Notes: generated by a model from the sequence alone, not told the origin. A DNA stretch of 64,000 bases from Rhizobiales bacterium NRL2 (GCA_001664005.1 CP016093.1:1185001-1249000); one strand, 5' to 3'. Numbered from the stretch's first letter, positions 17,535 through 26,824 are shown. Translations and numbers: made by a program.

Positions 17535-18520
17535 GGCCGGCGCGCGGCGATCGCCTCGGCGCACTCCCCGATCAGCGCCGGCCCGCGATAGATCAGGCCG
17601 GTATAGACCTGCACCGCCGAGGCGCCGGCCTCCAGCTTGGCCACCGCGTCGTCGCCGGAAAGAATGCCGCCGACGCCGATCATGGGCACGCGGCCCTCCA
17701 GGCGTTCGTGGAAGGCGCGCAGCACCGCCGTCGAGAGCGGCATCAGCGGCGCGCCGCTCAGCCCGCCGGCCTCTGCGGCGTTGGCGCCGCGCAGGCCCTC
17801 CGGCCGCGCCACGGTGGTGTTGGAGATCACCAGGGCGGCAACGCCCAGATCCTCGATCACCTCGGCCACATCGTCGATGTCCTCGGCCGTCAGATCGGGC
17901 GCCAGCTTGAGGAAGAGAGGCGTTGCACGGCCGCCCGACTGCGCCCGGTGCAGCCGGTCGAAGATACCGGTCAGAGCCGCCTTGCCCTGCAGCGCGCGCA
18001 GCCCCGGCGTATTGGGCGAGGACACGTTGACCGTCGCGAAATCCGCCAGCCCGCCCAGCACCGTCAGGCACTCCGCATAGTCGCCGATGCGGTCCTCGCT
18101 CTCCTTGTTGGCGCCCAGGTTGACGCCGACCACGCCGGCCGCGCGGCGTTTCTCCAGATTGCGCGCGACCGCCTCCGCGCCGGCGGAGTTGAGGCCGTAG
18201 CGGTTGATGACGGCGCGGTCTTCGGCAAGGCGGAAAACGCGCGGACGCTCGTTTCCGGGCTGGGGCCGGGGGGTCACGCCGCCGACCTCGATGAAGCCGA
18301 AGCCCATCCGGAGCAGTCCGTCCACGGCCTCGGCGTCCTTGTCGAACCCGGCCGCAAGCCCGACCGGGTTGGCCAGTGTCAGGCCGCCGATCCGCACCGG
18401 CGCGCCGGGCACGCGGACCCGACCGGCGAGGCCGAGGCGCACGGCGCGGAGGGTCAGGCGGTGGGCCCGCTCCGCGTTCAGCGCGAAAAGCAGCGGTCTG
18501 ACGATCGGGTAGGGAAGCAT
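17531..18520 (-). CDS. pyrD: Dihydroorotate dehydrogenase (quinone), class 2
   Basis: Membrane-associated flavoenzyme of pyrimidine synthesis that oxidises dihydroorotate to orotate with ubiquinone. At 329 residues it is near class 2 length, with the N-terminal helix (YPIVRPLLFALNAERAHRLT) that binds the membrane. FMN-binding motifs include GLAAGFDKDAEAVDGLLRMG and the C-terminal GVGGILSGDDAVAKLEAGAS. The catalytic Ser is in VNVSSPNTPGLR. The downstream DMT permease overlaps by 4 nt. Confidence 0.95.
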   Translation of the reverse strand: MLPYPIVRPLLFALNAERAHRLTLRAVRLGLAGRVRVPGAPVRIGGLTLANPVGLAAGFDKDAEAVDGLLRMGFGFIEVGGVTPRPQPGNERPRVFRLAEDRAVINRYGLNSAGAEAVARNLEKRRAAGVVGVNLGANKESEDRIGDYAECLTVLGGLADFATVNVSSPNTPGLRALQGKAALTGIFDRLHRAQSGGRATPLFLKLAPDLTAEDIDDVAEVIEDLGVAALVISNTTVARPEGLRGANAAEAGGLSGAPLMPLSTAVLRAFHERLEGRVPMIGVGGILSGDDAVAKLEAGASAVQVYTGLIYRGPALIGECAEAIAARRP

Positions 18521-18698
18521 CGCCGGAGACTAGTCCAATCACGCCCGGTCGGAAATCCGTATCGCGGTCCGGTGACCCGGGCCCGCTCATGCTGAAATGC
18601 AACAATCGCGATCGAATCCGCTCACGTGCGGGCCGTGCCCCCTTGTTTGACGTTTGTTCAGGTCGACAGAGGCGGGCAGCGTTCGGACCATTTCCCCT

Positions 18699-19322
18699 AT
18701 GCTGACCCATGAAGGCATCTGGACGGCCATCGACCGGCTGGCCGCGAAACACGGTCTGTCGCCGTCGGCGCTGGCGCGGCGGTCCGGTCTCGACCCGACC
18801 GCCTTCAACAAGTCCAAGCGCTGCGCCCGCAGCGGCAAGGCGCGCTGGCCCTCGACCGAGAGCATCGCCAAGATCCTGACGGCCACCGAGACCCGTATGT
18901 GCGACTTCGTGGCGATGATGCACTCCGAAGCCATCATGCCCTCCAGGCTGCACAGCGTGCCCACCGGCATGGTCAACGCCCGCCATTTCGACGAACTCGG
19001 CCGGCCGGATGGCGACGACTGGGAGCAGGTGGACTTCCCATGCGGCAGCGATCCGTCGGCCTTCGCCCTGGAAGTCACCGACGACAGCCTGGCGCCCGCC
19101 TTCCGCAATGGCGAGTTCATCATCGTCTGCCCGTCCGCCGAATGCCGCCGCGGCGACAGGGTGGCGATCTGCACCGATGACGGCGAGGTTCTGGTGATGG
19201 AACTGGTGCGTCGGACGGCCCGGCGGGTCTCGCTCCGCAGTCTGAACGACGCCGGAACGGAACGGATCGTCGACCGCAAGAATCTCAGATGGCTTTACCG
19301 CGTCGCCTGGAGCCAATATTAG
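18699..19322 (+). CDS. XRE-family regulator with S24 (LexA-fold) C-terminal domain
   Basis: A 207-residue regulator of a type common in Alphaproteobacteria. The N-terminal helix-turn-helix reads LTHEGIWTAIDRLAAKHGLS then PSALARRSGLDPTAFNKSKR. The C-terminal domain has the LexA/UmuD fold: LEVTDDSLAPAFRNGE aligns with the GDSMxP loop carrying the catalytic Ser, but the region that normally supplies the Lys reads VLVMELVRRTARR with no Lys. It is therefore probably a ligand-sensing domain and not a self-cleaving one. I used ATG 18699, not the upstream 18654. It is divergent from pyrD across 178 nt, and the aminotransferase gene starts 34 nt downstream. Confidence 0.82.
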   Translation: MLTHEGIWTAIDRLAAKHGLSPSALARRSGLDPTAFNKSKRCARSGKARWPSTESIAKILTATETRMCDFVAMMHSEAIMPSRLHSVPTGMVNARHFDELGRPDGDDWEQVDFPCGSDPSAFALEVTDDSLAPAFRNGEFIIVCPSAECRRGDRVAICTDDGEVLVMELVRRTARRVSLRSLNDAGTERIVDRKNLRWLYRVAWSQY

Positions 19323-19356
19323 CAGGGCCGGATCGGCGAGCGGCGGGAGGCGGCCC

Positions 19357-20202
19357 ATGAAGCAGATTTTCTATTACGACGGCGCGTGGCTGGATGAGTC
19401 CCCGAAGCTCACCGGGCCGATGGATCACGCATTCTGGATGTCCAGCATGGTCTTCGACGGCGCGCGCGCCTTCCACGGCCTGGCGCCGGATCTGAGGCCC
19501 CATTGCGAGCGGCTGATCAGGTCCGCGCGCTCGATGCTGCTGGCGCCGCCGATCGGGCTGGACGAAGTCGACGGCCTGTGCCGGGAGGCGATCCGCAAGC
19601 TGCCGAAGGACGGCGAATACTACGTCCGGCCCATGTTCTTCGCCCGGGAGGGTTTCGTCTCGCCGATCCCGGAATCGACCGAGTTCGCCCTGGCGGTCTA
19701 CGAATCGCCGCTGCCGGGCGGGGACGGCTTCGCCGCCTGTCTGTCCAGCCGCCGCCGGCCGGCGCGGGACATGGCGCCGACCGACGCCAAGGCTGGCTGC
19801 CTCTACCCCAATTCGCAACGGGCGCTCAAGGAAGCGGCCGACCGGGGTTTCGATAACGCGGTGATCCGCGATCCGTCCGGCAATATCGCCGAGCTGGCGA
19901 CCGCGAACCTGTGGATCGTCCGCGATGGCGTCGCCATGACGCCGGTCTGGAACGGCACCTTCCTGAACGGGATCACGCGCCAGCGCATCATCCGTCTGCT
20001 CAGGGAGGCCGGCTTCGAGGTGCTGGAAACCACCCTCACCCATGAGGACCTGATGGCCGCCGACGAAATATTCTCGACGGGCAACTACGGCAAGGTGACG
20101 CCCATGGTGCGCTACGAGGACCGGGAGCTGCAGCCCGGCCCGGTGGCGCGCCGCGCCCGGGAGGCCTATTTCGACTGGGCCGCGACCGAACGCGTGATCT
20201 GA
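19357..20202 (+). CDS. Branched-chain amino acid aminotransferase-like protein (class IV)
   Basis: Class IV PLP aminotransferase of the IlvE type, 281 residues, slightly short for the family. The N terminus has FYYDGAWLDE and the substrate-pocket MVFDGARAFHG, then the Schiff-base Lys region DAKAGCLYPNSQRALKEA, where classical IlvE has KxGGNY. The C-terminal NGTFLNGITRQRIIRL and STGNYGKVTPM segments contact the PLP phosphate. It probably transaminates branched-chain amino acids with 2-oxoglutarate, but the altered KAGCLY segment suggests a paralogue with different substrate preference. The stop overlaps the convergent kinase gene by 37 nt. Confidence 0.8.
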   Translation: MKQIFYYDGAWLDESPKLTGPMDHAFWMSSMVFDGARAFHGLAPDLRPHCERLIRSARSMLLAPPIGLDEVDGLCREAIRKLPKDGEYYVRPMFFAREGFVSPIPESTEFALAVYESPLPGGDGFAACLSSRRRPARDMAPTDAKAGCLYPNSQRALKEAADRGFDNAVIRDPSGNIAELATANLWIVRDGVAMTPVWNGTFLNGITRQRIIRLLREAGFEVLETTLTHEDLMAADEIFSTGNYGKVTPMVRYEDRELQPGPVARRAREAYFDWAATERVI

Positions 20203-21404
20203 GTTTCCGCGCCGGCGCCGTCGGCTCCCGGATCGGACGCGCTCGCTGCGGCGCCGGGGCGGCGCCAGCGCCAGGCGGGCAGGTGGACGACCGCTGTCGT
20301 GCCGCGGCCCTCGACGCTTTCCACGCGCAGCTGGCCCCCGTGCAGTTCGACGAAGACGCGCGACAGCGACAGGCCGAGCCCCGTGCCCCGTCTGTCGTTG
20401 TTGCCGGCGCCCTGGTGGAACGGTTCGAAGACGCGTTTCAGGTCGTCGCGCGCGATGCCGACACCCGTGTCGCGGACCGCGACAAACAGCACGTCGGCCG
20501 CATCGACACCCGCCTGGATGGTGACGGAGCCGCCCGGCGGGGTGAACTTGATGGCGTTCGACAGCAGATTGATGATCACCTGTTTCACGATCTGACCGTC
20601 CGCGAGATAGGGCGGCAGGGTGATGTCGCGGACATGGCCCAGCTTGATCTTCTTGTTCTCCGCCATCTGCCGCAGCAGGCTGACGCACTCCTCGATCACG
20701 CCGGCGACGTCGATTTCGCTTTCCTGCAATTCGAACTTGCCCGCCTCCGCCTTGGCGAGGTCCAGCAGGTGGTTGATCGTCTCCAGCAGGTGTTCGCCGC
20801 CGACACGGATGTCCCGGGCGTATTCGCTGTACTTGTCCAGGCGGTCCGGGCCGAAGATCTGCTTCTCGATCGCTTCCGAGAAACCCATGATGGCCGTCAG
20901 CGGGGTCCGCAGTTCGTGGGTCATGCCCGCGAAGAAGCGGCTGCGGCCCAGGGCCTCGTTCTCGGCGGCGTCGCGGGCCGCGACCAGGTCGGCCTTCTGC
21001 GCCTCGATGTCGTGGAACAACCGGTCGCGCTCCTGCTGGCGGCCCTCGGCATCGTTCTGCGCATCGATGATCAGACGGTTATAGGCGTCGGAGAGACTGG
21101 CCAGCAGTTCGCGCTCACGCTCGGCCGCCCGCAGCCGCGCCGCCAGTTCCGGAAACTCGGCCTCGTCCGCCTCAGCGTTCCGCAGCCGCGCCAGGGCCGG
21201 CCGGACGGTCAGCAGCCAGGCAATGGCAGCCGCCCCCACACCCCACAGAACCGCCGCCGCCACCAGCGCCGCCATCCTGGCGGTTCCGCCGCCGCCGGCG
21301 TTCCATGCCAGCAGCGCCAGGACGCCCAGCCCGGCCGTCAGCAGGACCGCCGCCAGCGCAAGGAAGCGCACGACGATCGGCGCGCGTGCAGCAGGGCCGG
21401 TCAT
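20166..21404 (-). CDS. Membrane-bound sensor histidine kinase (HisKA/HATPase)
   Basis: A 412-residue sensor kinase. Two closely spaced hydrophobic helices (FLALAAVLLTAGLGVLALLA and ALVAAAVLWGVGAAAIAWLL) frame a very short periplasmic loop. A coiled coil follows (about residues 95-175), then HisKA with the phospho-His in GMTHELRTPLTAIMGFSEA, and the ATPase domain with N box NLLSNAIKFTPPGG, RDTGVGIARDD and GTGLGLSLSRVFV. The lack of an input domain suggests sensing of membrane or cytoplasmic cues. I used ATG 21404; a GTG at 21518 would add 38 atypical residues. No response regulator is adjacent. Confidence 0.87.
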   Translation of the reverse strand: MTGPAARAPIVVRFLALAAVLLTAGLGVLALLAWNAGGGGTARMAALVAAAVLWGVGAAAIAWLLTVRPALARLRNAEADEAEFPELAARLRAAERERELLASLSDAYNRLIIDAQNDAEGRQQERDRLFHDIEAQKADLVAARDAAENEALGRSRFFAGMTHELRTPLTAIMGFSEAIEKQIFGPDRLDKYSEYARDIRVGGEHLLETINHLLDLAKAEAGKFELQESEIDVAGVIEECVSLLRQMAENKKIKLGHVRDITLPPYLADGQIVKQVIINLLSNAIKFTPPGGSVTIQAGVDAADVLFVAVRDTGVGIARDDLKRVFEPFHQGAGNNDRRGTGLGLSLSRVFVELHGGQLRVESVEGRGTTAVVHLPAWRWRRPGAAASASDPGADGAGAETQITRSVAAQSK

Positions 21405-21920
21405 CTGGGAAGGGTCTTCTGCATGGGGTGGCTGCTGGTTCCGGAAATAGCGCCGCTTGCCGGCTTCTCGACTGGTTGAACGTGGGTTCAGCGGGTCCGC
21501 GGCGCCTCGCCCGGCCACGCAGCCGGACCGCCGCGTCCCGCTCGACAGGGTGGGGCAAAGCCGGGCCGGTTGCGCACGCGTGCGCGGCGGAGAAGGGGCG
21601 CGATGGATGGATCCGACAGCCCGGCGGAACCGTCGCGGCGGGAAACGCTCCCGCGCCGCGGCTCGTGGTCGAGACGTAGCTGTCGCCAGACATCCGCCAG
21701 CGCCCTGGGCGGATGCGAAAGAACGTTCTCGGCCAGCATGCCTGGAACGCCTCCCTGCCCGATGCCTTGTCTGCAGTCAGGGAGTGCCTTCTGCACCTGC
21801 TGCAGCTTCCCCTTGTGCCTGCACGCATTTCTTGCACGGTGCAGTTGATTTTTATGGATCGAGTATAGTCAAGGCCGGCAGTTTACGGAAACGGAATCCG
21901 GAAATTGTTGCGAATCTTTT
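21405..21920. other. 516-nt stretch with no convincing gene; likely leader of the sensor kinase
   Basis: The right end (about 21835-21915) is clearly richer in A/T than its surroundings. On the minus strand it holds a TATACT -10-like box (plus-strand 21862-21867), which would give the kinase a leader of about 450 nt. A 102-codon minus-strand frame (21488-21796, GTG start) crosses the leader, but its product is Arg/Pro-rich with no recognisable domain, and I do not count it as a gene. No RNA gene could be identified. Confidence 0.4.
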
Positions 21921-22772
21921 TCAGGCCGCCAGCTCGCCGATGAGCGGCGCGAAGCGGTCCAGAACCGCCTCCACCTTCTCCGGGCGGGAGGTCGGCACGC
22001 CGATCACCGACCGGCCGATGCCGAGATCGCGGTAGCGCTTCAGCAGGTCCTCGTCGACGCCGACCTGGGCGAAGATCGACAGCTCGATATCGTCGGGGTT
22101 GCGGCCCGCCGCCTCGGCCCGCTGGCGCAGGTCGTCGACGGCCGCCGGCATGTCCTCCAGCAGCACGTTGATCGGCATCCAGCCGTCGCAGTAGTTGACC
22201 ACGCGCTGACGGCCCTGGCCGGTGGCGGAGCCGAGAATGATCGGCGGATGCGGCTGCTGCACCGGCTTCGGATAGGACCAGGTTTCCTCAAATTTCACGA
22301 ACTCGCCGTCATAGGAGGCCTTTTCCTGGGTCCAGAGCGCCTTGATCGCCTCGATCTTCTCCCTCAGCACCTTCCAGCGCCGGTCGAAGGGCACGCCGTG
22401 CTGTTCCATTTCCTCGGCGTTCCAGCCGCCGCCGATGCCGAACAGCACCCGGCCGCCGGAGATGACGTCCAGCGTCGCGATCTCCTTGGCCAGCACGATC
22501 GGGTCGTGCTGGATCACCAGCGAGATCCCGGTGCCGAGCTTCAGGTTCTTCGTCACCGCGGCCGCCGCGCCCAGCGACACCCAGGGATTCATCATGTGGT
22601 AGTACGGCTTGGGCAGGTCGCCGCCGCCCGGAAAGGGCGAGCGCCGCGATGTCGGGATGTTGGTGTGCTCGGGCAGCCAGATCGATTCGTAGCCGCGCTC
22701 CTCCAGCATCACCGCCAGCTTTTCGGGCCGGATGGAATATTCCGTGTTGTAGCAGAACACACCGAGTTTCAT
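21921..22772 (-). CDS. LLM-class flavin-dependent oxidoreductase
   Basis: Luciferase-like monooxygenase family protein (283 residues) with the TIM-barrel opening MKLGVFCYNTEYSIRPEKLA, and the family motifs YESIWLPEHTNIP, LKLGTGISLVIQHDPIVLAK and GGRVLFGIGGGWNAEEMEQHG. It is annotated in relatives as a TIGR03619-type F420-dependent protein. Since F420 synthesis is not assured in this lineage, FMN may be the actual cofactor. I placed the start at ATG 22772, which has GGGAGGCG upstream and gives the conserved MKLG beginning. Confidence 0.85.
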   Translation of the reverse strand: MKLGVFCYNTEYSIRPEKLAVMLEERGYESIWLPEHTNIPTSRRSPFPGGGDLPKPYYHMMNPWVSLGAAAAVTKNLKLGTGISLVIQHDPIVLAKEIATLDVISGGRVLFGIGGGWNAEEMEQHGVPFDRRWKVLREKIEAIKALWTQEKASYDGEFVKFEETWSYPKPVQQPHPPIILGSATGQGRQRVVNYCDGWMPINVLLEDMPAAVDDLRQRAEAAGRNPDDIELSIFAQVGVDEDLLKRYRDLGIGRSVIGVPTSRPEKVEAVLDRFAPLIGELAA

Positions 22773-22869
22773 GGTCCGCGCCTCCCCACGCATCAGATGA
22801 GCGTCTATCGGATCACGCGAAGCCGCCCCGCGCAAGTCCGCCCCGGGTCATGGCGGGGCCCGCTCGCCC

Positions 22870-23166
22870 TCACTCCGTCGGGCGCTGCTCGAAGCCCTGC
22901 GGCTCGGGATCGGGGACGTCCAGCGGACGGGCGGTGATGTCCTCGACCTTCGCCGCCGGGGGGCCTGTGCGGCAGCGGCGCAGGAGCTCGTTGACCGCTG
23001 GGCCGTCGCCGACGAACAGGGCCTCGACGGTGCCGTCGCTGCGGTTGCGGACCCAGCCGCGGACGCCGAGGCTCCCCGCGTTCTCCGCGACGAAGCCGCG
23101 GAACCAGACGCCCTGCACCCTGCCGGAGATGCGCGCCAGCACCGCCGCTGTCCTCCCTTCGGCCAT
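22870..23166 (-). CDS. acyP: Acylphosphatase
   Basis: A small (98-residue) acylphosphatase that hydrolyses carboxyl-phosphate bonds. The signature GRVQGVWFRGFV contains the catalytic Arg, and the catalytic Asn is in GWVRNRSDGTVEALFVG. ATG 23166 has GGAGGCAGAGACC upstream; a second ATG at 23181 is less well placed. The tail of about 25 residues after the domain (PDPEPQGFEQRPTE) is longer than in minimal homologues. Confidence 0.93.
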   Translation of the reverse strand: MAEGRTAAVLARISGRVQGVWFRGFVAENAGSLGVRGWVRNRSDGTVEALFVGDGPAVNELLRRCRTGPPAAKVEDITARPLDVPDPEPQGFEQRPTE

Positions 23167-23293
23167 GGTCTCTGCCTCCACTGCCGGCGAAACCTCTGCC
23201 CGAGCCTAACACGGCGATGACCCCGGAGGTAATTGCGCCGCCCGGGGGATGGCCCGAAGCTGGCCGCCGATCCGGAGGGGGAAGCGCCGCATC

Positions 23294-24700
23294 ATGAGCC
23301 AGGCCGAAACGACCATCGCCGCCGCGCCCGGCGCGCCCGTCAGCCCGCGCACGCGCCTGCTGCTGGAGGGGCCGGTGACGCCGACGCTGCTCAGGCTCGC
23401 CTTCCCGAATTTCGGCGAGGCCGCGGCGCGGGTCGCCTTCATTTCCTTCGACGCGGTCTTCATCGGCTGGATCGGCACCGACGCGCTGGCCGGCGTCTCG
23501 CTGGTCTTCCCGATCTTTCTGCTGATGCAGACCATGTCGGCGAGCGGCCTGGGGGCCGGGACCGCCGCCTCGATCGGCGCGGCGCTGGGGGCTGGACGGA
23601 CGCGGGAAGCCGCCGGCATCGCGGCGCATGCGGTGATGCTGGCGCTTATCGTCTCGGCCGCGGCGGGCGCCATCATGATCGGCCTGGGGCCGGAGATCTT
23701 CTGCGCGCTGGGGGCCGAGGGCGCGGCCCTGGAGGCGGCGGTGACCTACTCGGCCATCGTCTTCGGCGGCATCGCCCTGGTCTGGCTGATGAATCTCACC
23801 GCCAACGCCGTGCGCGGCATGGGCATCATGACCGTCCCCGCCGGCGCCATCGTGGCGGGCGAGGCGGTCCACCTGATCCTCTCGCCGGTACTGATCCTGG
23901 GCCTCGGCCCGGTCGAGCCCATGGGCGTCACGGGCGCGGCCATCGCGCTGCTCGCCACCTATGGCGTCGGCGCCCTGATCCTGCTGGTCTACCTGTTCTC
24001 GGGCCGGGGGCTGTTCCGCCTGACCGCCGCCGACTTCCGGCCCGTCCGGCGACATTTCGGCGCGATCCTGAAGATCGGCGTGCTGGCCTCGCTGAACACC
24101 ATCCAGCTGCAGGCGACGTTCCTGGGACTGACCTCGCTGTTCGCCGTCTTCGGACCGGCGGCGCTGGCCGGCTTCGGCGCGGCGAACCGGCTGGAGCTGC
24201 TGCAGATTCCGATCACCTTCGGCGTCGGCAGCGCGGTGATCGCCATGATCGCCACCAATGCCGGGGCGGGGCTGCAGACCCGCGTGCGCGCCATCGCCTG
24301 GGCGGGCTGCGGGATATCGGCGCTGATCGGGCTGGTGTTCGCAGGCGTCGCCATTCTGCTGCCCGAGGGCTGGATGCGGCTGTTCAGCGACGAACCGGCG
24401 GTCGTCGCGGCCGGCGCGGCCTATCTGCGCGCCATGGGCCCGACGCTGCCGGTGATGGGCTTCGCCTTCGGGCTGTTCTTCGCCCTGCTGGGGGTGGGAA
24501 GCGCCATGTGGCCGTTCCTGGCGGGCGCCCTGCGGCTGGCCCTGGCGCTTGGGCTGGGCGCGCTGGTGGCGCAGCGCGCGGGCGGCGGGATCGACGAGCT
24601 GTCGCTCGCGGCCGCCGGCGCGGGCCTCGCCTTCGCCGCCGCGATGGTGCTGTCCGGCCGCCGCCTGCTCTGGTCCCGGGCGGCGTCCGCGCCCGCCTGA
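23294..24700 (+). CDS. MATE family efflux transporter
   Basis: Multidrug and toxin extrusion antiporter with 12 predicted transmembrane helices in two six-helix halves, 468 residues. Characteristic stretches are PTLLRLAFPNFGEAAARVAF in helix 1 and the second-half repeat GAILKIGVLASLNTIQLQAT. It would export cationic or amphipathic drugs using H+ or Na+. ATG 23294 is preceded by GGAGGGGGAAG, so the 15 residues further upstream are not used. The stop is 2 nt from the end of the convergent pccA gene. Confidence 0.9.
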   Translation: MSQAETTIAAAPGAPVSPRTRLLLEGPVTPTLLRLAFPNFGEAAARVAFISFDAVFIGWIGTDALAGVSLVFPIFLLMQTMSASGLGAGTAASIGAALGAGRTREAAGIAAHAVMLALIVSAAAGAIMIGLGPEIFCALGAEGAALEAAVTYSAIVFGGIALVWLMNLTANAVRGMGIMTVPAGAIVAGEAVHLILSPVLILGLGPVEPMGVTGAAIALLATYGVGALILLVYLFSGRGLFRLTAADFRPVRRHFGAILKIGVLASLNTIQLQATFLGLTSLFAVFGPAALAGFGAANRLELLQIPITFGVGSAVIAMIATNAGAGLQTRVRAIAWAGCGISALIGLVFAGVAILLPEGWMRLFSDEPAVVAAGAAYLRAMGPTLPVMGFAFGLFFALLGVGSAMWPFLAGALRLALALGLGALVAQRAGGGIDELSLAAAGAGLAFAAAMVLSGRRLLWSRAASAPA

Positions 24701-24701
24701 G

Positions 24702-26687
24702 CTATTCCAGTTCCAGGATGATGTCGTCGACCGCCAGGCTGTCGCCGGGCCTGGCGTTGACGGCCTTGACCACGCCGTCGGTCTCGGCGCGGAGGACGTT
24801 CTCCATCTTCATCGCCTCGATGACGGCCAGGGGCTGGCCGGTCTTGACCTCGTCGCCGACCTCGACGTGCAGCTGCATCAGCGCGCCGGGCATCGGGCAG
24901 ACGAGGAACTTCGACATGTCCACGGCTTCCTTGACCGGCATCAGCGCCGCCATCTCCGCGCCCGTCGGCGTGCGGATGATGAACTCGCGCGTCGCGCCGT
25001 CGAAGGTCAGCAGATAGCCTTCCAGCGTCCGGGTGACCATCGCCTGCATGCGCCGGGAACCGACATTGCCGACGAACTGCGCCTGGCCGGGGCGGTAGCG
25101 GCTTTCGACGATCATGTGGTCGTTGTCGACGGTGACGTCGGTGGCGTAGTCGCCGACCGTCGTGCGCACGGTGAAGTTCTGCTCGCCGCACTGCACCCGC
25201 CAGTCCTGACCGATCCTGGGGACGAAATGGGGCACCTGACCGGAGATCGAGGTGCCGCGCGCCAGATCGCGCAGGTGCGCGACGACGGCCACGGCGACGA
25301 GCTGCCGCTCGGTCTCCTGCTTCAGCGGCGCACCGACGAAACCTTCCGGATATTCCTCGGCGATGAAGTTGGTCGACAGCCGTCCCTCGCGGAAGCGCTC
25401 GTGATTGCAGACGGCGTTGACGAAGTTGATGTTGTGGCTGATGCCCTCGATCCGGAAACCGTTCAGGGCGTCGATCATGTTGTCGATCGCCTCGGCCCTG
25501 GTCGCGCCGTAGGTGCACAGCTTGGCGATCATCGGGTCGTAGAACATGGTGATCTCGGAGCCTTCGACCACGCCGGTGTCGACGCGGACGATGCGGTTCT
25601 CCTTCGGCGGCTGGTAGCGGGTCAGCCGCCCGATGGAGGGCAGGAATCCGCGATAGGGATCCTCGGCGTAGATGCGGCTCTCGATGGCCCAGCCATTCAG
25701 GCGGATGTCGTCCTGGGTGAGCTGCAGCTTCTCGCCGGCGGCGACCCGGATCATCTGCTCGACCAGGTCGATGCCGGTGACCAGCTCGGTGACCGGATGC
25801 TCCACCTGCAGGCGGGTGTTCATCTCCAGGAAGTAGAAATTGCGTTCCTTGTCGACGATGAACTCGACGGTGCCCGCGCTGCGGTAGTCGACGGCCTCCG
25901 ACAGGGCCACGGCCTGCTCGCCCATGGCCTTGCGCGTGGCCTCGTCCAGGAAGGGGCTCGGCGCCTCCTCGATGACCTTCTGGTGGCGGCGCTGGATCGA
26001 GCATTCGCGCTCGCCGACATAGAGCGTCGTGCCCTGGCCGTCGGCCAGTACCTGGATCTCGATGTGGCGCGGCTCCTCGATGAACTTCTCGATGAAGACG
26101 CGGTCGTCGCCGAAGCTGGAGGCGGCTTCGGACTTCGCCGACTTGAAACCGTCGCGCACTTCCTCTTCGCTCCAGGCCACGCGCATACCCTTGCCGCCGC
26201 CGCCGGCGGAGGCCTTGATCATCACCGGCAGGCCGATGTCGGCGGCGATCTTCACCGCTTCCTCCGGGTCTTCGATGATGTCGGCATGGCCGGGCACCGT
26301 GCTGACGCCCGCCTTCATCGCCAGCTTCTTCGATTCGATCTTGTCGCCCATCGCCGCGATGGCCTTCTGGCCGGGGCCGATGAAGGCGATGCCGGCCTTT
26401 TCCAGGGCGGTGTAGAATTTCTGGTTCTCCGACAGGAAGCCGTAGCCGGGATGGACCGCCTCGGCGCCGGTCTCCTTGCACGCCTGGATGATCCGGTCGA
26501 TGACCAGGTAGCTCTCCGAGGCCGCGGCGCCGCCGATGTGGACGGCCTCGTCGGCCATGCGCATGTGCAGCGCGCCGTCATCGGCGTCGGAGTAGACGGC
26601 GACCGTCTGGATGCCCATGGCGCGGGCGGTCTTCATGACGCGGCAGGCGATCTCGCCGCGATTGGCAATCAGAATCTTCTTGAACAT
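24702..26687 (-). CDS. pccA: Propionyl-CoA carboxylase, biotin-containing alpha subunit
   Basis: Biotin-dependent carboxylase subunit, 661 residues. The biotin carboxylase part begins FKKILIANRGEIACRVMKTA, has the ATP-grasp glycine loop KASAGGGGKGMR and the FLEMNTRLQVEHPVTE active site. A middle BT-like domain follows, and the C-terminal biotin carrier has the lysine in EAMKMEN. The length and the closing residues (SLAVDDIILELE) fit PccA of Alphaproteobacteria better than acetyl-CoA or methylcrotonyl-CoA carboxylase. It forms methylmalonyl-CoA from propionyl-CoA together with PccB, which is not in the window. ATG 26687 gives the canonical MFKKILIANRGE. Confidence 0.9.
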   Translation of the reverse strand: MFKKILIANRGEIACRVMKTARAMGIQTVAVYSDADDGALHMRMADEAVHIGGAAASESYLVIDRIIQACKETGAEAVHPGYGFLSENQKFYTALEKAGIAFIGPGQKAIAAMGDKIESKKLAMKAGVSTVPGHADIIEDPEEAVKIAADIGLPVMIKASAGGGGKGMRVAWSEEEVRDGFKSAKSEAASSFGDDRVFIEKFIEEPRHIEIQVLADGQGTTLYVGERECSIQRRHQKVIEEAPSPFLDEATRKAMGEQAVALSEAVDYRSAGTVEFIVDKERNFYFLEMNTRLQVEHPVTELVTGIDLVEQMIRVAAGEKLQLTQDDIRLNGWAIESRIYAEDPYRGFLPSIGRLTRYQPPKENRIVRVDTGVVEGSEITMFYDPMIAKLCTYGATRAEAIDNMIDALNGFRIEGISHNINFVNAVCNHERFREGRLSTNFIAEEYPEGFVGAPLKQETERQLVAVAVVAHLRDLARGTSISGQVPHFVPRIGQDWRVQCGEQNFTVRTTVGDYATDVTVDNDHMIVESRYRPGQAQFVGNVGSRRMQAMVTRTLEGYLLTFDGATREFIIRTPTGAEMAALMPVKEAVDMSKFLVCPMPGALMQLHVEVGDEVKTGQPLAVIEAMKMENVLRAETDGVVKAVNARPGDSLAVDDIILELE

Positions 26688-26824
26688 CTTGTCCGCTGGT
26701 TCCCCCAAACTCTGCCGCTCCTTCTAGCGCCTTGAACCGAGGCGGACAACGCCGGAAAGGCCCCGGGGGTGGGTGACAAGCGGGCGCGCCTCGGTTCTAA
26801 TCGCCGGCACTTGGGGAGAGAGAC

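Noticed and set aside
16626-19358. A 910-codon minus-strand open frame covering three genes
   Set aside because: Only its last 302 codons encode a recognisable protein (DMT permease). The rest is antisense or out of frame with pyrD and the XRE regulator, and reflects high GC.
21488-21796. 102-codon minus-strand frame in the kinase leader
   Set aside because: GTG start, Arg/Pro-rich product, no recognisable domain or conserved-looking core.
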